A stretch of DNA of 51,804 bases from Planctomycetota bacterium (GCA_014384025.1 JACNGQ010000237.1:1-51804); one strand, 5' to 3'; numbered from the stretch's first letter, positions 18,298 to 26,914 are shown. A program made the numbers and translations. The notes: a model not told the origin generated them from the letters alone.

Positions 18298-18727
18298 TTA
18301 TCCTCTATCCTTCCTGATTATAAGTTATCATTTTGCACCCATTCGTTTGCTCAAGGCAGGCTTGTGATGTGGAATCCAGGCATATCTGATAATCTCACGC
18401 CTGCAAGTTTGGCAAAGCGGGATTTATTTCTTATATTTTCTTTGGATGGTTATTTTGGAAAGAGCAATCTGGAAGGTTTTCGGACGTTTGAATTTAGACT
18501 TTTATTTGCCATCCTGCGTTCGAATGAGATTGATTAGAAGTATATATTATGGTGTATTTTCGCGGTTTTTAATATTAGGAGGGTAGAAACGGACAGAGGA
18601 TTAAAGGTGCGGTTAAGCAATGTATCGATAGGGTCGATACCCTAATTGCTGAGGAAAAGTATTATGCTGGATGTTATGTGATTTATCAGACAGTAAGTAG
18701 AACTATTTTGATGAAAAGGGGCAAAAA
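18298..18727 (+). other. Leader region of the major pilin-like gene
   Basis: The stretch has no convincing gene. A 56-codon frame from ATG 18367 to TAG 18537 is open but lacks a good ribosome site and resembles nothing I know. Nearer the pilin gene is a compact inverted-repeat element: AGCAAT (18616-18621) / ATTGCT (18645-18650) encloses TATCGA (18623-18628) / TCGATA (18634-18639). The inner bases can alternatively pair as GGGT/ACCC (18631-18642). This could be a protein operator or an RNA switch. An AGGAGGG at about 18580 has no start codon at useful spacing. Confidence 0.4.
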
Positions 18728-19198
18728 ATGAAAACTAAAAAAAGCGGTTTTACATTAGTCGAAATTCTGATTGTTGTGGTTATCCTGGGCATTTTGGCAG
18801 CTATCGTAATTCCTCAGTTTACGGAAGCCAGTACCGAAGCCAAATTGTCAAGTCTTTGTACTGATCTTCAAACACTGCGTTCACAAATTGAGCTGTACAA
18901 AATTCAGCACAACGATGTTCCACCTACTTCTGCCGCCTTCGTTGCGCAAATGACAGGGAAGACCGATGTTTACGGTGCTGTTGGTACTGATTACGGTCCT
19001 TATGTGCAGAAGATTGCAATAAACCAGTTCAACAACAAATATGATGCCACTGGTGTACATGGTTTGCTTGATACCACCGGAACCATTGGTGATAACGGTG
19101 GTAGCTGGGAATATAACCAAACCACCGGTCAAATCAATGCTGACGATGACGAAGATAAGAACCCCGCTGATGGCACGGCCGACCACATGAATCTATAA
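18728..19198 (+). CDS. Major pseudopilin, GspG-like
   Basis: This is a type IV prepilin-like protein. The class III signal is a short basic leader with cleavage predicted at G7|F8 (KKSG|FTLVE) and Glu at mature position 5 (E12), followed by a hydrophobic helix ending in IPQFTEAS. The C-terminal half ends with a Ser/Trp/Tyr strand (GGSWEYNQTTGQ) and an acidic DDDEDKNPADG loop; in GspG proteins this region binds calcium. It would form the shaft of the pseudopilus in the inner membrane/periplasm. It has its own strong terminator, which separates it from the minor pilin genes and suits a product needed in excess. No prepilin peptidase is in the window. Confidence 0.88.
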   Translation: MKTKKSGFTLVEILIVVVILGILAAIVIPQFTEASTEAKLSSLCTDLQTLRSQIELYKIQHNDVPPTSAAFVAQMTGKTDVYGAVGTDYGPYVQKIAINQFNNKYDATGVHGLLDTTGTIGDNGGSWEYNQTTGQINADDDEDKNPADGTADHMNL

Positions 19199-19233
19199 TG
19201 AATATTCTAACTGTTGAATAACAATGTTTATCC

Positions 19234-19279
19234 AGGCTGACCAGGTTTAGCAAATAGCCAAAGCTGGTCAGCCTTTTTT
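19234..19279 (+). terminator. Strong terminator after the major pseudopilin
   Basis: AGGCTGACCAG (19234-19244) pairs perfectly with CTGGTCAGCCT (19264-19274) around a 19-base loop, and a run of six T starts at 19274. It lies 36 bases after the pilin stop and ends 23 bases before the next start codon. It should uncouple the major pilin from the minor genes, with downstream expression from read-through. Confidence 0.92.
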
Positions 19280-19301
19280 GAATAATATCGGGAGAGGGGT
19301 T

Positions 19302-19712
19302 ATGAGAGAGAATAAGCGTTTGTCATATACTGAGATGCTAAGCATAGCGGTGGTGTTAAGCGTGGCTGCTATGTCAGTTGTTCCGAAGTTTACTGAAGCT
19401 AACCCGGAATCCATGACTTGCGAGTTGATCGACGGACTTCATCAAATGCGTTCTCAGCTTGATTTGTACAGTGTTCAGCACGAAAACCGCCTTCCACCGG
19501 TTGATTCTTTCGAGAGTTTCAAAACTGCTCTGACAACAAAGGTGGGACAGTACGGTCCGTATGTACAGGAAATTCCGGTTAATCCCTTTAATAATTTAAA
19601 TACGGTTCGTTTTGATGGCGAGCCGGCAGGAGTGGGTAAGGCTGGATGGAGAATTGATACAAAGACCGGATTATTCCAAACAGATGATTCCGCTGCACAT
19701 TCAGCTCTTTAG
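19302..19712 (+). CDS. Degenerate pilin paralogue without a prepilin cleavage site
   Basis: This is a diverged tandem copy of the GspG-like protein: shared features include VVPKFTEAN against VIPQFTEAS, LHQMRSQLDLYSVQHEN against LQTLRSQIELYKIQHND, and YGPYVQEIPVNPFNN against YGPYVQKIAINQFNN. Where the first copy has G|FTLVE, this one has R6|LSYTE. The Gly at -1, needed by prepilin peptidases, and the Phe at +1 are lost, while Glu at +5 (E11) is kept. It may stay as an uncleaved signal-anchored protein. The start at 19302 is fixed by GGAGAGGGG just before ATG; an in-frame TTG at 19278 sits inside the terminator. It is followed 16 bases later by the GspI-like gene. Confidence 0.75.
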   Translation: MRENKRLSYTEMLSIAVVLSVAAMSVVPKFTEANPESMTCELIDGLHQMRSQLDLYSVQHENRLPPVDSFESFKTALTTKVGQYGPYVQEIPVNPFNNLNTVRFDGEPAGVGKAGWRIDTKTGLFQTDDSAAHSAL

Positions 19713-19728
19713 AAAGTGATGTGAAGTT

Positions 19729-20160
19729 ATGAAGAATGCGAAAGCTTTCACACTTGCCGAGGCAATGATGGCCACGGTTGTATTAGGTATCGCCGCGGCT
19801 GGTGTGCTGCTTCCATTTACGTCTGGAGCGGCTGTCCAGGCTGAAGGTATGCGCAGAACCTTAGGTGCAAAGTTAGCGGGCGATTTGATGCAGGAGATTG
19901 TTAATAAACCGTTCAATCAGATAGTAGCAGTCTATGGAACTTTTTCCGAAGCCCAGGGTCAGATAAAGGATGCAGGTGGAGTGGTATTTACAGACTCAAA
20001 TTATGCGATGCTAAGCAGGGACTCGATATGCGATTATGTTTACGTCCCACAGGAAAGCGGGACGGGAGTAGCGAAATATATTCTTGTTACGGTTCGAGTT
20101 TATTACAGCGGCAAGGAAATTGCGATTCTAAATCGACTTGTGAGTGAACAAGAAAGCTGA
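19729..20160 (+). CDS. Minor pseudopilin, GspI/PilV-like
   Basis: This is a prepilin-like protein of 143 residues. The leader MKNAKA is followed by FTLAEAMM, so cleavage would be at A6|F7 (Ala instead of Gly at -1) with Glu at mature position 5 (E11), then a hydrophobic helix. The TLAEAMMA start resembles the GspI/PilV group, which forms part of the pseudopilus tip complex. It is co-directional with the flanking pilin genes at short spacing (16 and 24 bases). Assignment to GspI rather than another minor type is tentative. Confidence 0.75.
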   Translation: MKNAKAFTLAEAMMATVVLGIAAAGVLLPFTSGAAVQAEGMRRTLGAKLAGDLMQEIVNKPFNQIVAVYGTFSEAQGQIKDAGGVVFTDSNYAMLSRDSICDYVYVPQESGTGVAKYILVTVRVYYSGKEIAILNRLVSEQES

Positions 20161-20184
20161 GTTTAGTATTCAGGTTTATCCCTT

Positions 20185-20796
20185 ATGAGAGATGTCAGAT
20201 ATACAAGAGGTTTTACTTTAGTTGAGTTACTGCTTGCTTTGATTGTTACCGGCATAATATTAGCCGCAGTGACTACACTGGCTTTTGCTGTGGGTGCTGC
20301 AAATGATACAACAGATGACACGAGCCAGAAGCAAGCACAAGTGCGTTATACAACGCTAAGGATTTCGGAACTTATTAGACATTGCAAGCTGATATGCGGA
20401 ACACCCAACAGTGAAATAGCTATCTGGCGGGCGGATAATAATGGTGATGGACAAATCAATATAAATGAATTAGTCTATATCGAAAGAGGGGTGAGTGGAG
20501 ATTATCTGAGATTTTGTGAATTTCCTTTATCCGATGCTTCAATAGTAAACTTGAGCGATATTCAAACGCTCTCAACGAGTAGTTACAGCGTTACGTACAT
20601 ACCGTTGATTCCTCAATGCGTAAATGTGCAATTTAGCTTTGATGTGCTCCCGCCATATAGCAGATTTGTAAGTATTTCATTTGACGTTTTGGAAAATGGA
20701 ATGGTCCGTCAGTACCAAATAAACACCTCTCTTCGCGGCTGGGCAGGTAATTTACTTGACGCCGCCGGCAATAATATCGTTAGTGATGACGATTAG
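20185..20796 (+). CDS. Minor pseudopilin, GspJ/PilW-like, with an EF-hand-type loop
   Basis: This is a prepilin-like protein with cleavage at G9|F10 (TRG|FTLVELLLA) and Glu5 conserved (E14). Its length (203 residues), longer than the others, fits the GspJ/PilW group. An exact 12-residue EF-hand-type pattern DxNxDGxIxxxE runs from D84 to E95, in a surface-loop context, so calcium binding is likely. It is the last gene of the minor-pilin group before a gap of 432 bases. It probably sits in the tip complex in the periplasm. Confidence 0.75.
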   Translation: MRDVRYTRGFTLVELLLALIVTGIILAAVTTLAFAVGAANDTTDDTSQKQAQVRYTTLRISELIRHCKLICGTPNSEIAIWRADNNGDGQININELVYIERGVSGDYLRFCEFPLSDASIVNLSDIQTLSTSSYSVTYIPLIPQCVNVQFSFDVLPPYSRFVSISFDVLENGMVRQYQINTSLRGWAGNLLDAAGNNIVSDDD

Positions 20797-21228
20797 TATT
20801 ACTCCGCGAAAGCATAAGGCGGACGGATAACTGCTGACGGTTAATGCTTATCGGCCTTTCTATGCCATGAAAAGAAAAAACAAAAATATGTTAATAATAC
20901 CGATTGTATATCACAGCCCTATAAAAAGTTGGAATATTTCGATAATTCCTGTTGTACTGTTTTGACGATTGTACCAATTCTGTTGGCCTTAACTGCAGAA
21001 GGTATAGGAGATGACATTTATGATGGTTTATCTGTACTTGAAAGCCCCAAACTGGAAGAATTAATCTGATGGTTCTGCCGATCTGGGCAGGTCGGATAAT
21101 ATGATAGATACTGTAGTTCATTTGGATGGGTAGATTGGTCAGTAAAGATAGGTCATTAATAGGACGAAAAAAGAGCAAAGGGAATTGATGATAATGTGCT
21201 GGAATAGAAAAAAAAGAGGGCTGTTAGA
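20797..21228. other. Gap within the pilin cluster, no supported gene
   Basis: In one plus frame, codons from 20845 to the TGA at 21067-21069 are open (about 74 codons) but there is no ATG or GTG, only a TTG at 20929 without a ribosome site. The translated C-terminal part is hydrophobic, then acidic (VPILLALTAEGIGDD...). It could be the relic of a small gene. A 95-codon minus-strand frame (20891-21178) has no ribosome site and is dismissed. Right of 21180, AGAGGG precedes the GspH start. Confidence 0.4.
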
Positions 21229-21795
21229 ATGTTAAACTTAACATATCCAAAAGCAAGACCGAGCTATATGTTTTTCAAAAGTAATACGGGATATGACTTT
21301 AGAGGCCGAAGCGGTGGCTTTACTTTGGTGGAGCTTCTAATTGTGATTGCGATAATCTCGATAGCGGCATTAACGGCGATACCGATGATGAGTTCGGCGG
21401 CAAGTATGCAGATTCGCTCTGCGGCAAATATGCTGACAGCGGACTTGGAATACGCAAAGAGTATGGCAATCAGCAGGGCTCAAAATTTTTCAGTGGTATT
21501 TGATGCCAGCGCAGACAGTTACAGAATAGAAGACCAATACGGCAATGTATTACCACATCCTGTTAAGAAGGGTTTCAGTTATGTTATAGATTTTCAAAAT
21601 GACGGCAGGCTGAAGAAGGTCGATATTGTTAGTGTTAATTTTGATTCAACCAGCGAAGTTAAATTTGATTATCTTGGGAGCCCCTATAATGGCAGTAGCA
21701 CTCCTTTGAACAATGGCGTTATCAACCTGCAAGCGGGCTCAACGGCATCAATAATTACAGTAGAGCCTGTTACAGGATATGTTTCGATTCAGTGA
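21229..21795 (+). CDS. Minor pseudopilin, GspH/FimT-like
   Basis: This is a prepilin-like protein of 188 residues with an unusually long leader: cleavage is predicted at G30|F31 (RSGG|FTLVELL), Glu5 conserved (E35). The helix is followed by QIRSAANMLTADLEYAKSMAISRAQNFSVVF, the typical GspH/FimT segment, and a beta-rich C-terminal domain. AGAGGG lies ahead of the ATG. The 30-residue leader might mean that the true start is later, but no closer ATG with a ribosome site was found. It stands between the minor pilins and pilM. Confidence 0.82.
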   Translation: MLNLTYPKARPSYMFFKSNTGYDFRGRSGGFTLVELLIVIAIISIAALTAIPMMSSAASMQIRSAANMLTADLEYAKSMAISRAQNFSVVFDASADSYRIEDQYGNVLPHPVKKGFSYVIDFQNDGRLKKVDIVSVNFDSTSEVKFDYLGSPYNGSSTPLNNGVINLQAGSTASIITVEPVTGYVSIQ

Positions 21796-21828
21796 ATATG
21801 AACGCGGGAGTGAACGCAATTGACGATG

Positions 21829-21846
21829 TTGCTTTTGCGAAAGCAA
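21829..21846 (+). other. Hairpin between gspH-like gene and pilM
   Basis: TTGCTTT (21829-21835) pairs perfectly with AAAGCAA (21840-21846) around the tetraloop TGCG. Only GTTTAC follows, so it is a poor intrinsic terminator. It may be an mRNA-processing or stability element between the pilin genes and the pilMNO operon. Confidence 0.35.
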
Positions 21847-21928
21847 GTTTACTTCTGTTTAAGAAATAAGTCGTAATTCTACAGCGAGCGAGGGAATGCC
21901 ACAAATTACTGAGGAGGAAAATGTATAA

Positions 21929-23119
21929 ATGTTAAGCTGGGCTCTAAAAAGTCGAGGCTTACTGCCGATAGGGTTGGACATAGGTCATAACTCTATCAAG
22001 ATGATTCAACTACTAGTGAATGGAGAGCAATTAAGTGTTATTGCGGCTCAGAAAGCTCGTATTGATCACGATATCAATAACGAGCTGGAAAAAAATATGT
22101 TCATTGTTTCGGCTATAAAACAAATGCTTGCAGAGGGACGCTTTCATGGAAGCAATGTTGTCTCCTCGCTTCCAAATGATGGATTAGAGATCACGAGTTT
22201 GCGATTGGCTGAGGCCCAAAGTGATGGGATAGAGCAGGCATTAAGGAAAGAAGTTGTACAGCGTTTTGGATTAGACCCGGATGAAGACGCAATGCAGTAT
22301 GTGATTGCCGGCAATGTTCACCAGGGCGACGAGATTAAGAATGAGTTGATATTATTTGCGGCAGCTAATGAAACGATAAAGAGCCACATAGAGCTGCTTG
22401 AGCAAGCCGGGCTTAAACCAGTGTCAATAGATACGGTTCCGTGCGCATTGTTCAGGAGCTTTGAGAGATCACAAAGACGTCAGGAGGACAGAGAACGTAC
22501 TGTTGTTTTTGTGGATGTAGGAAACCAGTTTACGACAGTTGTCTTTGGTCGTGGTGGAGAAATCAGTTTCGTCAAGCAGATACCCCTTGGCGGGGAAAAA
22601 TTTAATGCAGAAATTGCAGCAAAATTAGGTGTTGATATTAGCGAGGCTGAGATGTTGAGGGAAGCACTTCAAATGGAAAAGAGCTTTTCGACATCGAATC
22701 ATGACTTATCGGAGCAACCCGTTGACGGCAACGAACAAAAATTAGAAGCAACAACGCGACAGGCAATAGTTGATGCGGTTAGTGAGGTTGCTGCGGAGCT
22801 GACAAGAGAGATATCCCTTTGCCTTAGATATTATACGGTAACATTTCGAGGCAAGCGAGTTGGACAGGCATTTTTTACAGGAGGAGGGGCTTACGAATAT
22901 ATTTTGCTTGATGTTTTGAAGAGGCAATTGGCTGTAGAGATTGAAGTGGCACAGCCGTTGAAAGGATTCGATATGTCAAGGGAAAGAGGGAATTTGAATT
23001 TTGATAGTGACAGGAGGGGTTTGCTTTGTGAGTGGGCGGTGGCTGTGGGACTTAGTCTGAAGGGCTGGAAAATAACAGAGAGCGTGGATTACGAAAGCTC
23101 AGAAGAGATACGAGTATGA
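21929..23119 (+). CDS. pilM: Type IV pilus assembly protein PilM
   Basis: PilM is an actin-like (FtsA-fold) cytoplasmic ATPase-type protein that binds the N-terminus of PilN and joins the inner-membrane platform. Visible signs: IGLDIGHNSIKMIQL at the N-terminus (phosphate-1 loop), VVFVDVGNQFTTVVF (phosphate-2), and FFTGGGAYEYIL (adenosine loop). Length is 396 residues. GAGGAGG precedes the start, with an ATG-TAT-AAA-TGT-TAA mini-frame (21921-21935) overlapping the true ATG. Its stop overlaps pilN by four bases. T2SS loci usually encode GspL instead, so this marks the locus as pilus-like or hybrid. Confidence 0.88.
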   Translation: MLSWALKSRGLLPIGLDIGHNSIKMIQLLVNGEQLSVIAAQKARIDHDINNELEKNMFIVSAIKQMLAEGRFHGSNVVSSLPNDGLEITSLRLAEAQSDGIEQALRKEVVQRFGLDPDEDAMQYVIAGNVHQGDEIKNELILFAAANETIKSHIELLEQAGLKPVSIDTVPCALFRSFERSQRRQEDRERTVVFVDVGNQFTTVVFGRGGEISFVKQIPLGGEKFNAEIAAKLGVDISEAEMLREALQMEKSFSTSNHDLSEQPVDGNEQKLEATTRQAIVDAVSEVAAELTREISLCLRYYTVTFRGKRVGQAFFTGGGAYEYILLDVLKRQLAVEIEVAQPLKGFDMSRERGNLNFDSDRRGLLCEWAVAVGLSLKGWKITESVDYESSEEIRV

Positions 23120-23856
23120 AAGAAATCGATTTTCTTCCAGAATGGTATAAGAGTGGTAAACGTCGCGAGATCAGCTATCACACGCAATACATCGCATTGG
23201 GTGGTGTAATTGTAATGATGGTGGTGTGGAATTGTATTACCGCTCAATCGATTTCAACAGCCAGAGCACAGTTCGCTCAAATGGAAAACAGACAGACACA
23301 GGCGAAAGGTCTTTCAATTAAATTAGACGAGCTTAAAAGAGAATTAAGAGGTTTACAGGAAAAAGCGGAATCTATAGAGGAAATTGATTCCAAAATTGAT
23401 GTTGCAGGTGTCTTAGCGGAAATGAGTTTTTTGATTGATGAAAAGATAGTGCTCGGCAAAGTAGAGTTTATTGCTGAGAAAATTGAGAACAAGCAGCAGG
23501 ACAAATTAACACCGAGGGGCAGTAATGTTGTAAGAGCGGCCCGGGGAACGATGAGTGGGAAGCAGGAACTGCCCCTTGGAGATGTGCGATTTAGAGTGGT
23601 TATAGGCGGCGTGGCAGCGGATTCGAGATATGTAGCGGCTTTGATATGCATGTTAGAGGACTCACCATATTTTTGTCAGGTTGTTCCGTCTTTTTCTCGA
23701 ACCACTATGATAACCGCAGCAGGCAATTCTTCTCTTCATTCGAAGATAAAGAATGAGAACACAAAAGGGACTGTTCAAAACAACAAAGGAAATATCCAAA
23801 TACAGGTTAGTGAGTTTGAGATAAGTACTTATTTGGCAAATTATCGCGAGCAGTAA
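23116..23856 (+). CDS. pilN: PilN-like inner-membrane assembly protein
   Basis: The N-terminus MKEIDFLPEWYKSGKRRE is the short cytoplasmic PilM-binding peptide typical of PilN (normally IN-LLPW-like). One transmembrane helix follows (about 24-44), then a coiled coil (about 55-100) and a ferredoxin-like periplasmic domain. The start codon overlaps the pilM stop (ATGA), which suits a complex of PilM with PilN. It is 246 residues, a little longer than usual. Identification rests on topology and gene order. Confidence 0.82.
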   Translation: MKEIDFLPEWYKSGKRREISYHTQYIALGGVIVMMVVWNCITAQSISTARAQFAQMENRQTQAKGLSIKLDELKRELRGLQEKAESIEEIDSKIDVAGVLAEMSFLIDEKIVLGKVEFIAEKIENKQQDKLTPRGSNVVRAARGTMSGKQELPLGDVRFRVVIGGVAADSRYVAALICMLEDSPYFCQVVPSFSRTTMITAAGNSSLHSKIKNENTKGTVQNNKGNIQIQVSEFEISTYLANYREQ

Positions 23857-23871
23857 AAGGCAAAACAAGTG

Positions 23872-24417
23872 ATGCTGTTTAGAGAAAAACAACAACTAAC
23901 GATTTGTGTCATAGCCGGAGTGATTGTAGGCGGATTTGTGGTATTTCGATATCTACCCCTACGCGGTAATATGAAAGCTATCAGGCAAATAAAATCTACA
24001 CAGGCACTCACTATCGCTAAGGGCGATGCGGACAATAAACAACTGTTACTGCTCAATGAGCAATTATTGGAGATCCATCGCGAACTTGAAAATTATGAGG
24101 CGAAAATACCCGAGCAAAGTGATATCGGTGGATTTTTGCACAGAATTGCTGATTTGATGAATGAGAACAACTTGAGCGACCAAATGATAGAACCCCACAA
24201 AGAAATAAAGGCTGAGAAGTTAAACTGCATACCGGTAAAAATGCAATGTAAAGGTAAATTAGCTCAGATATTCGAATTCTATAGACAGCTTCAGGTATTG
24301 GACAGATTGGTTCGTATCGAGCATGTGAAACTTTCCAACGATAGTGATTTTAACGGTCAGGTTAGTATGGAGTCAAAGGCGATTATATATTACAGGGCAA
24401 AAGTTGGACAGGGATAA
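23872..24417 (+). CDS. pilO: PilO-like inner-membrane assembly protein
   Basis: This is a bitopic membrane protein of 182 residues: short cytoplasmic N-terminus, one transmembrane helix (about 9-25), coiled coil (about 45-80, LLNEQLLEIHRELENYEAKIPEQSDIGGFL), then a compact periplasmic domain. The LP-x(n)-FL pattern after the coiled coil is the usual PilO one. It would pair with PilN to align secretin and platform. The frame also has a GTG one codon before the ATG at 23872; either could start it. Confidence 0.8.
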   Translation: MLFREKQQLTICVIAGVIVGGFVVFRYLPLRGNMKAIRQIKSTQALTIAKGDADNKQLLLLNEQLLEIHRELENYEAKIPEQSDIGGFLHRIADLMNENNLSDQMIEPHKEIKAEKLNCIPVKMQCKGKLAQIFEFYRQLQVLDRLVRIEHVKLSNDSDFNGQVSMESKAIIYYRAKVGQG

Positions 24418-24434
24418 AAAGTTCAAAAACGATT

Positions 24435-25031
24435 ATGAAACAAAATGCGAGAAATAACCGCCGGGGTGGTAACAGGTTTTTTAGCCATTTAGCCGTAGAG
24501 AAGAAAAAAGCGGTGTTGGCGTTGTGCTTGATTTCACTTATGGCTTTTATGTGGATCAAAGTGCTTACCAAAACGTCCCCGCAGGCTGCTGACGCAGGAT
24601 TGATTGCGGAACTGATGAATATGGAAACTCAATCTGAACCGGAATTAACAATATCATTTATAGAATTACCGCGAGTCACAGGACGCAATGATATGGTAGC
24701 CAGAGACTTTTTTGCCTCGGACGGCTGGCAAAACTTTGTCGGTGGACGGGGATCCAAATCAGTCGCTGTTGAAGAAATAGATATCGTTTCAAAAGATGAT
24801 GACCAAGAAGTAATCAGAAAAGTGGCGGAGAATTTGAAGCTTGAAGCAATAGTTTCGAGCGAAGATCCCCTGGCTTTTATAAATAACAAGGTATTAAGAG
24901 CCGGAGATAAATTGTTCGTCGGTGATGGAATTGAAAGTTATGAATTTGAAGTAGTAGAAATTAAAGAAAACATAGTGGTAATGAAGTGTAGAGAATCTAC
25001 GATAACCTTGAAAATGACACAGTTAAACTGA
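24435..25031 (+). CDS. PilP/GspC-like linker protein
   Basis: The protein has 198 residues: basic cytoplasmic N-terminus, one transmembrane helix (about 28-45), an unstructured stretch, and a small C-terminal beta domain. That domain (LKLEAIVSSEDPLAFINNKVLRAGD through ITLKMTQLN) resembles the homology region of GspC or PilP, which contacts the secretin N0 domain. No lipobox is present, so it is closer in topology to GspC than to PilP. Position between pilO and the secretin supports this. Named by analogy only. Confidence 0.65.
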   Translation: MKQNARNNRRGGNRFFSHLAVEKKKAVLALCLISLMAFMWIKVLTKTSPQAADAGLIAELMNMETQSEPELTISFIELPRVTGRNDMVARDFFASDGWQNFVGGRGSKSVAVEEIDIVSKDDDQEVIRKVAENLKLEAIVSSEDPLAFINNKVLRAGDKLFVGDGIESYEFEVVEIKENIVVMKCRESTITLKMTQLN

Positions 25032-25096
25032 AACAGTGGAATAGCTGATAGCAATGTGCGAAACGCTATTCGCAAAAAAAGGACAGGAGATGAATT

Positions 25097-26914
25097 ATGT
25101 ATCTAAACAAGAATTCAAAAAGCAAGATCAAAATCAGAGCCAAATTATTGGTATGGAGCATTGTGCTGGTTCTGATGGCAGCGATTGCGGTCGCTGATGT
25201 TGACCATGGATTGGCTGAAGCTAATCTTGTGGCAAATGTAAGTGTAGCACAGGTTTCGACAGGAGGCGGCCAGGAAGGTGTTCTCCAAAATGGGATGATT
25301 CCGGTATTTAAATGTGAGGAGAATTTTGGTGTACGTAAAGCTCTGGCATTGTTAGGCAGTATATGTGGGAAAAACATTGTGCCTTCGCCAAACGTGGATG
25401 GGTTATTGGCGTTCAGACAGCTTACCAATGTTACCTTCGATGAAGTTATGGATGCTATCCTGGGTGATAACTATAAGTACGAGCAAAGGGGTAATCTAAT
25501 AAGGGTATATACCAAGGATGAATATGACACGATTATGGCAGATCCCGGTCGAATGACGTACAAAATCTTTACTTTGTACTATATCAGCGCTGCCGAAGCA
25601 ATGAAGCTCATCACTTCGGTAATTAGCACTGCCGGAAGTATTCAGGGCAGTTCTCCTGCAGAGAACCTCGTGCCTGTCGGTGATTCTATCACCGCAGATT
25701 CAGGAGGTGGCGATACTATGGCTTTGAATGACACCATAGTTATCGAGGACTACCCGGAAAATATCGCTGAAGCGGAAAAGATGCTGAAAGAACTTGATGT
25801 CAGACCCAGGCAGGTCTTGATCGAGGCGACAATTCTCAGTGCCACTTTAACCGAAGGAATGGAACTGGGTGTTGACTTAAACTTTGCGGCTGGTGTAAGT
25901 CTGACGGGCACAGAGGCTGGAGCAGGTACGGCAGATAGTGTTTTGGGTGGTTATATTGAGGGATCTCAGACTGCTGGATTGAATCCTTTACAACAGGCTG
26001 GGGCTTTATCGGCAGGAACACCAGTAGAAACTACTGGATTCGCTAATATGGGAGGTTCCGGATTCAGAATTGGTGTTAGCTCGGGGGATTTCAGAGCGTT
26101 CATCACTGCATTAGAGACTGTAACCGACACCACGATTCTTGCTAATCCCAAGATTCTGGCAGTGAATAAGCAGCTTGGACAGGTTTATATCGGCAACAAG
26201 ATAGGTTATAGAGCTCAGACCACACAGACACAGACTTCCACTACTCAGGATGTTAAGTTCCTCGAAACCGGTGTCAAACTTTCTTTCAGACCTTATATAG
26301 GGGATGACGGATACATCCGGATGGATATTTATCCAAAGGACAGCTCCGGTACCGTAAAAGCTAATGATATTCCTGACGAGTTCTCGACAGAACTGAAGAC
26401 CAACATAATGGTCAAAGATGGCCAGACTATTGTTATCGGTGGTCTGTTTAGAGATGTCACAGTTACAAGCCGAAGCCAGATACCCTTGTTGGGTGATTTG
26501 CCGCTCATTGGAGCACTCTTTAGAAAAACGAAGGATGAGGTTAAACGCCAGGAAGTCATAGTTCTGCTGACACCTCACATCATTGATGAGGCCAAGGATA
26601 CTCAGAGTGATGCTAGAGTTGATGATATTCGCCGCAAGAGATTTGGCGCAAAGGAAGAATTGCAGTGGGCAGGCAAGGCGAGATTGGCTGAAGACCGTTA
26701 CGCAATGGCCGCCAAATACTATCTTGAAGGTGATACTGAGGCTGCAATGAATGCGCTGAACTATGTGCTTGAGCTTCGTCCGTCATATCTTGAGGCGATT
26801 AGACTCAAAGAAAGAATCATTGGCGAGACAAGACCGGATGAGCTGGATAGCATCGAAAGAATTATGCTTGGTGATATTGAGCGTGAAGATTCCGCCAGGT
26901 GGCAGAGAAGATAA
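25097..26914 (+). CDS. Secretin (GspD/PilQ family) with C-terminal TPR-like tail
   Basis: This is the outer-membrane channel subunit. A signal peptide (to about residue 35) is followed by a secretin N-domain (FDEVMDAILGDNYKYEQRGNLIRVYT, about 105-150) and a beta/alpha domain with VRPRQVLIEATILSATL (about 235). The secretin core then ends in the family signature IPLLGDLPLIGALFRK and EVIVLLTPHII (about 455-495). After the core, a helical tail of about 90 residues (AAKYYLEGDTEAAMNALNYVLELRPSYLEA) looks like a TPR pair. AGGAG precedes the ATG. T4P- and T2SS-type secretins cannot be told apart from this alone; the pilMNO context favours a pilus-like ancestry. Confidence 0.9.
   Translation: MYLNKNSKSKIKIRAKLLVWSIVLVLMAAIAVADVDHGLAEANLVANVSVAQVSTGGGQEGVLQNGMIPVFKCEENFGVRKALALLGSICGKNIVPSPNVDGLLAFRQLTNVTFDEVMDAILGDNYKYEQRGNLIRVYTKDEYDTIMADPGRMTYKIFTLYYISAAEAMKLITSVISTAGSIQGSSPAENLVPVGDSITADSGGGDTMALNDTIVIEDYPENIAEAEKMLKELDVRPRQVLIEATILSATLTEGMELGVDLNFAAGVSLTGTEAGAGTADSVLGGYIEGSQTAGLNPLQQAGALSAGTPVETTGFANMGGSGFRIGVSSGDFRAFITALETVTDTTILANPKILAVNKQLGQVYIGNKIGYRAQTTQTQTSTTQDVKFLETGVKLSFRPYIGDDGYIRMDIYPKDSSGTVKANDIPDEFSTELKTNIMVKDGQTIVIGGLFRDVTVTSRSQIPLLGDLPLIGALFRKTKDEVKRQEVIVLLTPHIIDEAKDTQSDARVDDIRRKRFGAKEELQWAGKARLAEDRYAMAAKYYLEGDTEAAMNALNYVLELRPSYLEAIRLKERIIGETRPDELDSIERIMLGDIEREDSARWQRR

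Noticed and set aside
18367-18537. 56-codon frame upstream of the pilin gene
   Set aside because: Weak ribosome site and no recognisable similarity; noted only in the leader entry.
18600-18660. Cyclic-di-GMP riboswitch ahead of the pilin gene
   Set aside because: The inverted repeats do not contain the conserved GEMM core bases, so it is reported only as an unidentified hairpin.
20845-21069. About 74 open codons on the plus strand in the pilin cluster gap
   Set aside because: No ATG or GTG and no ribosome site; possibly a relic, but not supportable as a gene.
20891-21178. 95-codon minus-strand frame in the pilin cluster gap
   Set aside because: No Shine-Dalgarno, unlike-protein composition and against the direction of the whole locus.
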